NCBI GenBank assembly: GCA_947573465.1
Contig: CANPET010000026.1
Span: 1-12,842, forward strand
DNA length: 12,842 nt
Direction: 5' to 3'
DNA from: an uncultured Eubacterium sp.
GTDB lineage: Bacteria; Bacillota; Clostridia; Lachnospirales; Lachnospiraceae
Shown here piece after piece: positions 1 through 6,077 of the stretch (within the stretch, counting starts at the first letter, position 1; every line of letters starts with the position of its first letter). Under the pieces are notes generated by a model that was not told the origin of the DNA, made no database searches, and saw only the letters and a list, made by a program, of their open reading frames with translations. The translations under genes were made by a program, and so were the position numbers.

Positions 1-1
1 T

Positions 2-850
2 GGACAGGAAGCACACAGATTTAAAATAGATGCTGTTTGTTCTGAGCGTGCTATCAGAGAAATTTATTTAAAATCATTTGAGATGGCAGTGAAAGAGAAG
101 ACAGTTATGGCATTGATGACTAGTTACAATCCAATTAATGGACATTGGGCTGCATCCAATTATGACCTTTGCACCACAGTACTCCGCGGTGAGTGGGGAT
201 ATGAAGGCATCGTAATGACAGACTGGTGGGCAAAGATGAATGACGTTGTAGAAGGTGGAGAGGAATCTAACCAGGATACGCGTGACATGGTACGCTCACA
301 GAATGATGTATACATGGTTGTAAACAATAATGGTGCAGAAGTTAACTCAAATAGTGATAATACAGAGAGTTCTGTGAAAGCAGGAACACTTACAGTAGGA
401 GAGCTTCAAAGAGCAGCAATGAATATCTGCAACTTTATACTGAATGCTCCTGTGATTGAGAGAGAATTAGTTGATACTGATGTAGCAAAATATTATCCAT
501 CAGTTCCTGTAGAGGAGGCAAAATATCAGCAGTTTAATCTGGCAGATGACAATAAGGTAATGTTTGACTGTGGCAAGGAAGCGACAATGATTGTGGAAGA
601 AGATGCAGAGTATACGATTATTGTAAATATCTCATTTGCAAAATCAAATCTGGCACAGTCTACAGTCAATGTAAATGCTAATGGAGAGACTATGGTGGTT
701 ATTCAGACCAATGGAACAGATGGTAACTGGATTACACAGAAACTTTGTAAGGTGAAATTAGACAAGGGTGCATATAATATCAAATTAGAAGATGTCCTTG
801 CAGGTATCGAAGTGAAGTATATGCAGTTTAAGAAATTAAAGAAGAAATAA
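2..850 (+). CDS. GH3 family beta-glucosidase, C-terminal part (5' end outside window)
   Basis: Reading frame is open from base 2, so the gene starts upstream; 282 residues are visible. The motif NPINGHWAASNYDL followed by LRGEWGYEGIVMTDWW is the end of the GH3 TIM-barrel; the Asp of VMTDWW (codon 221-223) fits the catalytic nucleophile (seen motif, known family). GH3 enzymes release glucose or related sugars from the non-reducing ends of beta-glucosides. After the nucleophile there are only about 90 residues of barrel end, then a beta-rich stretch of about 115 residues (from roughly base 500) resembling a carbohydrate-binding or jelly-roll module, ending in a Lys-rich tail. There is no room for the usual alpha/beta-sandwich GH3_C domain. 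I infer the swapped order known in Ruminococcus albus and Butyrivibrio GH3 enzymes, where GH3_C lies N-terminal. Substrate cannot be told from this part. The ATG at 83 is internal and is not the start. Confidence 0.88.
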   Translation, partial: GQEAHRFKIDAVCSERAIREIYLKSFEMAVKEKTVMALMTSYNPINGHWAASNYDLCTTVLRGEWGYEGIVMTDWWAKMNDVVEGGEESNQDTRDMVRSQNDVYMVVNNNGAEVNSNSDNTESSVKAGTLTVGELQRAAMNICNFILNAPVIERELVDTDVAKYYPSVPVEEAKYQQFNLADDNKVMFDCGKEATMIVEEDAEYTIIVNISFAKSNLAQSTVNVNANGETMVVIQTNGTDGNWITQKLCKVKLDKGAYNIKLEDVLAGIEVKYMQFKKLKKK

Positions 851-863
851 AAATAGCAGGGAT

Positions 864-912
864 AAGAGAGAAGTTGTTGCGCTATATTAAAGTGCCGGCT
901 TCTCTTTTTTTT
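864..912 (+). terminator. Intrinsic terminator of the GH3 gene
   Basis: Left arm AAGAGAGAAG (864-873) pairs with CTTCTCTTTT (899-908), with one G-U pair, and the right arm runs into eight T's (905-912). It starts 13 bases after the GH3 stop codon. The 25-nt apical part can form a few further G-U and G-C pairs. Confidence 0.8.
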
Positions 913-933
913 ATGCTTATAATTTTGTAAAAA

Positions 934-1055
934 AATAGAATTCAATATTAAAAATGTGAATGATTCAGAATAATTCGCTATTAAAAGTGTAAATAGAATA
1001 GAATAATTCGCTATTAAAAGTGTGATAAACATAAATAAATTCGCTCATGTTTTTG
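934..1055. repeat. Four-copy 33-bp-periodic operator-like repeat upstream of the ATPase gene
   Basis: Two copies share an exact 24-nt block (967-990 and 1000-1023). Its core is the imperfect palindrome CGCTATTAAAAGTG at 976-989 and 1009-1022. A diverged copy (CAATATTAAAAATG) lies at 943-956, and a half-conserved copy (AATTCGCT kept) has its core at 1042-1055. The core starts 943, 976, 1009 and 1042 are all exactly 33 bp apart, about three helical turns. The last copy ends 8 bp before the -35 box of the ATPase promoter. This arrangement suggests cooperative binding by a regulator, possibly self-regulation by the downstream gene; that is inference. Confidence 0.8.
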
Positions 1056-1063
1056 TAAAAACA

Positions 1064-1092
1064 TTGATAAACTCTTTGAAAATGGTTATAAT
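1064..1092 (+). promoter_or_regulatory. Sigma-A promoter of the ATPase gene
   Basis: TTGATA at 1064-1069, a 17-bp spacer, and TATAAT at 1087-1092. This leaves a leader of about 25 nt before the start codon at 1124. The repeat array lies immediately upstream, so a protein bound there could touch RNA polymerase. Confidence 0.8.
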
Positions 1093-1123
1093 ATACTATG
1101 ATTGAAAAAGGAGAAAATGAAGC

Positions 1124-2458
1124 ATGTTATATTTGAAAAGAAAAATAGATATTTTTTTACAACAATGGAGAAAAGAAAAAGATAAATTGCCTTTAATTGT
1201 TAAAGGACCAAGGCAGGTAGGGAAAACGGAGTCTATTGTGAGATTTGGTAACAATAATTATAAAAGTGTCATAAATATTAATTTTGTAGAAGAACCAAAG
1301 TATAAAGTGATTATTGAAGATGGTTATAATGCAGATAGTATTGTAAAAAACATATCTAGAATTGATCCTTCAAAAAGATTTATTGAGAATGAAACATTAA
1401 TCTTTTTTGACGAGTTACAGGCATTTCCGGAAATAGCAACATCTTTGAAATTTTTTGCAATTGATGGAAAGTATGATGTGATTTGCAGTGGTTCTTTGCT
1501 AGGAATTAATTATAAGAGAATAGAGAGCAATAGTGTAGGATATAAAAAGGATTATGAATTGTTTTCTTTGGACTTTGAGGAGTTCCTGTGGGCAAAAGGG
1601 TATGATGACGCTTTTGTTGAGGAATTATTAGACAGAATGGTGAAGGAGAAACCATTGAATAAGGCCGTGTTGGAAACTTGTTACAATATGTTTTTGGATT
1701 ATTGTATTTTAGGAGGAATGCCGGCTGTTGTAAGGAGTTATATTGAAAAAGGAACTTTTGAGGGAACATTAGATATACAGCGTCAATTATTGTCTGATTA
1801 TGAGGAGGACATAAGAAAATATGCGACTGGAATGGACCAGACTAGGATTACAAATATTTTTAATCAGATACCGATTCAATTAGCAAAGGACAACAAAAAA
1901 TTTCAAATATCTAAAGTGGAAAAAGGAGCAAGATTTAAGGATTATCGTGGATGCATAGAATGGTTGAGTGATGCAGGAATTATTAATGTTTGTAATTGTC
2001 TACATGTGTTAGAATTACCACTTAAGGGTAATTATGATGAAACAAAGTATAAAATATATTTTAGGGATACAGGATTACTTGTGGCAATGTTGGATGAAGA
2101 AGCACAGGAGGATTTGAGAGCAAATAAGAATTTAGGAACTTATAAAGGGGCGTTATATGAGAACATAGTTGGTGAGGCATTATCGAAATGTAACTATGAT
2201 TTATATTATTATAAAAAAGAAAATTCAACTTTGGAGGAGGATTTTTTTGTAAGAACAAAAGATGCACTAGTTCCAGTTGAAGTAAAAGCAACAAATGGGC
2301 GTTCAAAATCCTTAAGAAGTCTGATAGAAAATGAAAAATATCAGGATATAAAATTCGGAATAAAGTTTTGTAATGGCAATATTGGTTATAGTAATGGAAT
2401 ATACACCTTTCCGTATTTTTGCGTGTTCTTATTAAAAGAGTATCTAAAAAATAAGTAG
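1124..2458 (+). CDS. AAA_14 / DUF4143 family ATPase
   Basis: 444 residues, cytoplasmic, no signal peptide. An N-terminal AAA+ ATPase domain carries Walker A GPRQVGKT (28-35), Walker B LIFFDELQ (92-99) and a sensor-like CSGSLLG (121-127). The DUF4143 region follows (about 225-390), with the family signatures DTGLLVAML (315-323) and GALYENIV (342-349). Near the C-terminus, E346, D373 and VEVKA (E386, K388) match the layout of a PD-(D/E)XK nuclease-like fold common in this family. The family is very common and often multi-copy in gut anaerobes; its role is not established, and suggestions include mobile or defence functions. The start is supported by AAAGGAG (1107-1113), 10 nt upstream. The gene is strikingly AT-rich compared with the hydratase and glgB genes, which may indicate transfer. 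It stands alone behind its own promoter. The family call is firm, the function open. Confidence 0.92.
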   Translation: MLYLKRKIDIFLQQWRKEKDKLPLIVKGPRQVGKTESIVRFGNNNYKSVININFVEEPKYKVIIEDGYNADSIVKNISRIDPSKRFIENETLIFFDELQAFPEIATSLKFFAIDGKYDVICSGSLLGINYKRIESNSVGYKKDYELFSLDFEEFLWAKGYDDAFVEELLDRMVKEKPLNKAVLETCYNMFLDYCILGGMPAVVRSYIEKGTFEGTLDIQRQLLSDYEEDIRKYATGMDQTRITNIFNQIPIQLAKDNKKFQISKVEKGARFKDYRGCIEWLSDAGIINVCNCLHVLELPLKGNYDETKYKIYFRDTGLLVAMLDEEAQEDLRANKNLGTYKGALYENIVGEALSKCNYDLYYYKKENSTLEEDFFVRTKDALVPVEVKATNGRSKSLRSLIENEKYQDIKFGIKFCNGNIGYSNGIYTFPYFCVFLLKEYLKNK

Positions 2459-2512
2459 TGTGATATAGTATAAAAAACGTGATAATGCACATGAAAACGG
2501 AGGTGTGTAAAA

Positions 2513-3520
2513 ATGAGAAGTATGAAGATTAAGATAATTTCATTAATGCTGATTGTAATTATGATGTTTACAGGGTGTCAGAAATGGGACATTTCGCTTA
2601 AAATTAATCCGGATGGCAGCAGTCAGATTTACGAGTGCAGGAGTATTGATTTAGAGGAAATGATAAATGCCAGAATAAAGGTTTGCAAATTGTTAGGGAT
2701 GTCAGATCAGGAAATTGGTACGAAAGAGGATTTAGAAAAAATTTATTCAGAATTTTATAAGAAACAGGGACGAGAAGAAGTCATTATTAATGGTAAAAAA
2801 TATTATGAGTTGAGGTCGCAAGAGGGCAACAAGCAGAAAGACCTTACTAGAAATATGACTGGGAATAATGGGTATGTTACAACAGATACCATTTACTATA
2901 ATGTTGATTTAAAATCTATTGTTGAGAATATGGCAGCGACTGAGGCAAAAGAGATTGCAAAACAAAATGGAGTAAAAGAAGTTCCGGATGCAATGCTTTT
3001 ATTAAAACAGGCGGGTGTAGATTTAAACACATTGGTTACAAGTGTACTGACAGTAGAATTCCCAAAGCCAGTAGTATCTACAAATGGAACAATTGATAGC
3101 AATAACAAAAATAAAGTTACGTTTAGTATAAAAGCTACAGAGAATAAAACATTTTTTGCCACAACGAATTCAAAAGTGACATTTGAAAGTGCACAGGCTA
3201 AGTATAAGGCAGATAATACAATTAAGAAACCAAAGATAAAATCATTAAAGGCTAATAAGGTTGCAAAGAAAGCGAAAAAAGCAGCAATAACATTGAAGTT
3301 TGGTAAGGTAGCAGGAGCTAAGATATATCAGGTACAGTATTCAACTAAATCATCCTTTAAAGGCGCAAAAACAAAGAACATTAAGAAGACTACATATAAA
3401 ATTACAGGGCTTAAGAAAAATAAAAAATATTATGTACGAGTAAGAGCGTGGAAGAGTAATATGGCGAGAGGTAATGTGTATAGTAGTTGGGCGAAAAAAT
3501 CAGTGAAAACAAAGAAATAA
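2513..3520 (+). CDS. Lipoprotein with C-terminal fibronectin type III domain
   Basis: 335 residues. The N-terminus is a lipoprotein signal: basic MRSMKIK, a hydrophobic run, then lipobox FTGC with Cys22 as the predicted lipidated residue, so the protein should be anchored on the outer face of the membrane. The segment right after it, WDISLKINPDGSSQIY (25-40), resembles the beta-strand opening of LppM/DUF3153-type extracytoplasmic domains; this is a tentative match. The middle (45-235) is unrecognised. Residues about 239-335 form an FnIII domain of the Lys-rich type seen on Lachnospiraceae surface proteins (VAGAKIYQVQYS, GLKKNKKYYVRVRAW). Such domains usually act as spacers or bind wall and sugar polymers. 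The start is set by GGAGGTG (2499-2505), 7 nt upstream. The 54-nt gap after the ATPase holds only a weak TATA-like -10, so read-through from the ATPase promoter is possible. No specific function can be assigned. Confidence 0.87.
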   Translation: MRSMKIKIISLMLIVIMMFTGCQKWDISLKINPDGSSQIYECRSIDLEEMINARIKVCKLLGMSDQEIGTKEDLEKIYSEFYKKQGREEVIINGKKYYELRSQEGNKQKDLTRNMTGNNGYVTTDTIYYNVDLKSIVENMAATEAKEIAKQNGVKEVPDAMLLLKQAGVDLNTLVTSVLTVEFPKPVVSTNGTIDSNNKNKVTFSIKATENKTFFATTNSKVTFESAQAKYKADNTIKKPKIKSLKANKVAKKAKKAAITLKFGKVAGAKIYQVQYSTKSSFKGAKTKNIKKTTYKITGLKKNKKYYVRVRAWKSNMARGNVYSSWAKKSVKTKK

Positions 3521-3536
3521 ATAAGATAGAAGAAAG

Positions 3537-3578
3537 GGGCATATCATACTAGTGTGATATGCCCAATGTATGTTTTTT
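3537..3578 (+). terminator. Stem-loop terminator after the lipoprotein gene
   Basis: A perfect 10-bp stem GGGCATATCA (3537-3546) / TGATATGCCC (3555-3564) with an 8-nt loop. A T6 run (3573-3578) follows, but it starts 9 nt after the stem, so termination here may be partial. Confidence 0.65.
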
Positions 3579-3625
3579 AGACATTTTAATAATATTACGT
3601 TACATATAAAATGTCTTTATTTTTT
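3579..3625 (+). terminator. Second stem-loop with T-rich tail
   Basis: A perfect 10-bp stem AGACATTTTA (3579-3588) / TAAAATGTCT (3607-3616) with an 18-nt loop, followed directly by TTATTTTTT (3617-3625). It probably backs up the hairpin just upstream. Its loop and right arm overlap the first TTACATAT copy at 3600. Confidence 0.6.
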
Positions 3626-3778
3626 CATGCATATATGTAATATGTCTCTGTTTTCAAAAATTTTTACATATACATATCAGACTTTAGAATAAAGAAATAT
3701 GTAAACTACCTTCAACATTGTAAGATTTTTAATGATTTTACATATAAATGCACTGATTTAGCAGAAATATATATGTAA
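3600..3778. repeat. Three 41-bp inverted-repeat units bounded by TTACATAT / ATATGTAA
   Basis: TTACATAT occurs at 3600, 3664 and 3738. Its reverse complement ATATGTAA occurs at 3633, 3697 and 3771. Orientation alternates strictly, and each pair is offset by exactly 33 bp, giving three 41-bp units (3600-3640, 3664-3704, 3738-3778). Units 1 and 3 have perfect 9-bp arms (TTACATATA/TATATGTAA); unit 2 has 8 bp. The unit interiors are unrelated, so the arms are what is kept. Successive half-sites lie 33, 31, 33, 41 and 33 bp apart, close to whole numbers of helical turns. No gene lies here. Function unknown. Confidence 0.8.
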
Positions 3779-3798
3779 TCGCATGCTATTAATCGAAT

Positions 3799-3834
3799 AA
3801 AAAAAGGAGCCACTTTTGTCTATGGGTCGTGACT
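3799..3834 (-). terminator. Possible weak terminator of the minus-strand lipid operon
   Basis: On the minus strand AGTCAC (3834-3829) can pair with GTGGCT (3813-3808), including one G-U pair, around a 15-nt loop. CC and a T7 tract (3805-3799) follow. The stem is short and lies about 90 nt beyond the acyltransferase stop. This is the only terminator-like element found for that operon. Confidence 0.35.
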
Positions 3835-3865
3835 TTAAAACAGATGTTTTGCGACAATATGGAAC

Positions 3866-3909
3866 AAATAAGGAACTTATAGTGAATAAATAAGGAATGA
3901 ATAGTGAAG
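3866..3909. repeat. Tandem duplication of a 22-bp unit
   Basis: Units 3866-3887 and 3888-3909 are directly adjacent and match at 18 of 22 positions; both begin AAATAAGGAA and contain ATAGTGAA. They lie just downstream (minus strand) of the acyltransferase stop. The rest of the 3521-3926 gap holds the hairpins and inverted repeats listed separately, and no convincing gene. Confidence 0.7.
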
Positions 3910-3926
3910 TACTCTTGTTAGAGAGG

Positions 3927-4709
3927 CTAATTCTTTTTCTCATATCTCCAAAATTCATATGTACTATATTTCTGAGCCGTTTCCGTCATCCAACGAAACA
4001 CTCTATCTCTCAACTCTTCCTTTGCAGCCTTCCTGCTCAGGGTAGGGTTGGTATACATTGGATTGCTGCAATACACAGTAATTGCAGGTGAACGGAAAAA
4101 TAAGCGGAATGGCCAATGGCGTTTTCTATAAGTGACAACAGAAGCAACAACAGGTGCATTCAGTGCCACAGGATATGCAAAGCTGGCACTTTTAAATGGA
4201 CGGATTCCGACATAATAAGGCCAGATATGAGCTTCAGGATAAATTGTAATACAGGATTTTTCCTGAATTCTTTTGGTAACTGTGTGAATCATTTTTTTCA
4301 TGCTGTCCATGTCATAACCAATCGGCATGGCACCAAGCATCGCCACAAGATGTTTAAGTCCTGTAATGGAAAATGCATCATTTCCAGCCATAAAATAAGT
4401 CCGGTGTCCCCAACCGGAAACAGTTGCAGAAATCAGGGGGTCAATATGCTGGGTATGATTACTGTATAAAAAACAGCCGGTTTTTAGTTTCTTTATAACT
4501 CTTCGATTCTTAATGCGTAATCCAACAATAAAGGTGTTAAAAATTTTTACCAAAGGATAGACAATCAGATAATAGAGAATATCTGCAAAAAGCTTCCAGA
4601 GTTTACTGGTGTGTATCCATTTATAGTCTTTTGGTAAGGGCTTCGTTTTTATACCCTGGGTAGCTGCGAAGTCATCATTTAATTCATCTTCATAATAAAT
4701 AGTTTTCAT
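3927..4709 (-). CDS. PlsC-type 1-acylglycerol-phosphate / lysolipid acyltransferase
   Basis: 260 residues from the chosen start. Acyltransferase motif I is NHTQHID, the NHx4D catalytic His/Asp pair (about residues 84-90). A motif-II-like GAMPIG follows, then motif III TIYPEAHIWP (the usual FPEG appears as YPEA), and motif IV APVVASVV. A hydrophobic segment, LFADILYYLIVYPLV (about 40-54), should hold the enzyme at the membrane. The family transfers an acyl chain to lysophosphatidate or related lipids. The start at 4709 (ATG) is preferred because TAGGTG lies 6 nt before it; a GTG at 4718 in the same frame has no such site. That ribosome binding site overlaps the stop codon of the upstream glycosyltransferase gene, so the two are probably translationally coupled. 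The Ala in motif III and the pairing with a glycolipid synthase suggest a substrate other than ordinary phosphatidate synthesis; that is inference. Confidence 0.88.
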   Translation of the reverse strand: MKTIYYEDELNDDFAATQGIKTKPLPKDYKWIHTSKLWKLFADILYYLIVYPLVKIFNTFIVGLRIKNRRVIKKLKTGCFLYSNHTQHIDPLISATVSGWGHRTYFMAGNDAFSITGLKHLVAMLGAMPIGYDMDSMKKMIHTVTKRIQEKSCITIYPEAHIWPYYVGIRPFKSASFAYPVALNAPVVASVVTYRKRHWPFRLFFRSPAITVYCSNPMYTNPTLSRKAAKEELRDRVFRWMTETAQKYSTYEFWRYEKKN

Positions 4710-4718
4710 TTGTTTCAC

Positions 4719-5840
4719 CTATATGATAGACAGTATCATTTTTTCCATTTGATCCATGCATTTATCAAATTGCCATTGTGTAGCAAAGTCTGCGTAATCA
4801 AGACTGCGTTGTTCTTTTTCCTTTGGATGTTCAATCCAATAGTCAATCTTGGCAGCCAAATCTTTTGCGTTATTACATTTAAATAAGTTTTTGTTATCTA
4901 GTGCAAAATATTTTGTGGCAGAACGTGGAGAATTATTAATTACCGGCACCAATCCGCAGGAAATTGCTTCTAAGCAGGAGATTGCCTCTAACTCGATTTC
5001 AGCAGCATGTACATATAAGTCAGCAGAGCCAATAACTTTTAAAAGTTCATCTCTCGAATAAAACTTCATAATAGGCTGTACCGGTAAATGCTTTGCTGCA
5101 TACATCTGAATGTTTTTCTTCTGTGGACCATCTCCCGCGAAAATCAATTGAATACGGTTACGATATTTACTCTTGTTTACTGCCTTAAGCAAAACAGAAT
5201 GAGTTTTTTCTTTGCTGTATCTGCCAATATATAAGATGCGGAATAAACCATCCTCTTTTTTGTATTTTGGAATGCCACGGTTAAACTGGTAGTTGACACC
5301 ATTAGAAATCACATGGTGTGGTGTGACACCTACAACGTTTTCAAATGTGTTGCAAATAAATTGTGTAGGATAATGAATAGCATCACAATACTGATAGAGA
5401 TGTTTGTAAAAAACTTTATATACTCTATTATTAAAACGGTGCGCATTCATTAAATGTAAATGATTTGAAAAGTTCTCTGCCTGACAATGAAATCCGGCAG
5501 ATAATGGAATTCCATGTTTATGACAATATTTTGCAACATAACATCCGGTTAAAAATGGAACCATAATGTGTACTGCGTCGATTCCTTTCAAAGCTTCTTT
5601 GATAACTTTTTTATCGGGACGGGCAATGCTTACACCGTTTTTTTCCACATAACCATTGAGAGGTCCTACGTTCAGTGTTTTTACAATGTAGTATCCAAAT
5701 TCTCCTGCTTTTTCTGTATCAGGGCAGATGATACGGACTTCATGCCCTTTTGCTCTTAATGAACGTATTAAATTCATAGCGGCTATTGTTGTGCCGTTAT
5801 TTTCTTCTCCAAGTACATCACTGACTACTGCAATTTTCAT
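4719..5840 (-). CDS. GT4 glycosyltransferase, 1,2-diacylglycerol 3-glucosyltransferase type
   Basis: 373 residues. The N-terminal Rossmann domain begins MKIAVVSDVLGEENNGTTIAAMNLIRSL, in which the Gly-rich loop GTT is typical of GT4 lipid glycosyltransferases. The C-terminal donor-binding domain has ILYIGRYSKEK (about 203-213), FAGDGP (about 234-239), and an EX7E motif with E283 and E291 in IELEAISCLEAISCGLVPV, followed by SATKYFAL. These match bacterial diacylglycerol glucosyltransferases, which make membrane glucolipids from UDP-glucose; other lipid or polysaccharide acceptors are possible. The start at 5840 is chosen because GAGG lies 8 nt upstream; an in-frame ATG at 5873 has no ribosome binding site and adds 11 atypical residues. 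It is first in a two-gene operon with the acyltransferase, whose ribosome binding site overlaps this stop codon. Confidence 0.88.
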   Translation of the reverse strand: MKIAVVSDVLGEENNGTTIAAMNLIRSLRAKGHEVRIICPDTEKAGEFGYYIVKTLNVGPLNGYVEKNGVSIARPDKKVIKEALKGIDAVHIMVPFLTGCYVAKYCHKHGIPLSAGFHCQAENFSNHLHLMNAHRFNNRVYKVFYKHLYQYCDAIHYPTQFICNTFENVVGVTPHHVISNGVNYQFNRGIPKYKKEDGLFRILYIGRYSKEKTHSVLLKAVNKSKYRNRIQLIFAGDGPQKKNIQMYAAKHLPVQPIMKFYSRDELLKVIGSADLYVHAAEIELEAISCLEAISCGLVPVINNSPRSATKYFALDNKNLFKCNNAKDLAAKIDYWIEHPKEKEQRSLDYADFATQWQFDKCMDQMEKMILSII

Positions 5841-5932
5841 ATCATTATCCTCGCATAATATTTGTAGACGCATTATAAAATTTGACGACTAAGTTTTTTC
5901 TTATGTATTCATTTTAGTATAAATATAAGCAT

Positions 5933-5961
5933 AGTATACCAAATTCAGTACATGAAATCAA
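5933..5961 (-). promoter_or_regulatory. Promoter of the glycosyltransferase-acyltransferase operon
   Basis: On the minus strand TTGATT (5961-5956), a 17-bp spacer, and TATACT (5938-5933). The leader to the ATG at 5840 would be about 85 nt. A second TATACT at 5921-5916 lacks a matching -35. The promoter is divergent from that of the hydratase, about 50 bp away. Confidence 0.6.
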
Positions 5962-6009
5962 AACCATACAAAACGAAAAATTTGTCTAATATGAAAATAC
6001 ATGCTTTAC

Positions 6010-6038
6010 TTGAAAAGAACCCCTAAATTTTATATAAT
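6010..6038 (+). promoter_or_regulatory. Promoter of the hydratase-glgB transcript
   Basis: TTGAAA (6010-6015), a 17-bp spacer, and a perfect TATAAT (6033-6038), giving a leader of about 33 nt. No operator palindrome or riboswitch is apparent in this short leader. Confidence 0.8.
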
Positions 6039-6077
6039 AAAATGGACTGAATAGTTAGTAAATTGCAGGAGGACAAA

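Noticed and set aside
703..1032. Minus-strand open frame of 109 codons with a repeated LLIANYS peptide.
   Set aside because: The peptide repeat is only the translation of the 33-bp DNA repeats, whose spacing happens to be a multiple of three. It overlaps the GH3 3' end and terminator and has no ribosome binding site.
934..1055. CRISPR array.
   Set aside because: Only two good copies of a 24-nt repeat, with 9-nt gaps between them instead of spacers, no cas genes, and outer copies that degenerate.
3822..3893. Small plus-strand ORF of 23 codons preceded by GGAG.
   Set aside because: The spacing of 12 nt is long, no promoter is evident, it runs into the tandem repeat, and the peptide has no recognisable feature.
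3758..3958. Minus-strand open frame of 66 codons.
   Set aside because: It overlaps the end of the acyltransferase and the inverted-repeat units, and its composition is that of AT-rich non-coding DNA.
4116..4469. Plus-strand open frame of 117 codons.
   Set aside because: It lies entirely antisense to the acyltransferase gene, which has clear family motifs; its peptide is Cys/Asn/Arg-rich without pattern.
6039..6077. Riboswitch or iron-responsive leader for the hydratase.
   Set aside because: The leader is only about 33 nt and contains no stable stem or recognised motif.
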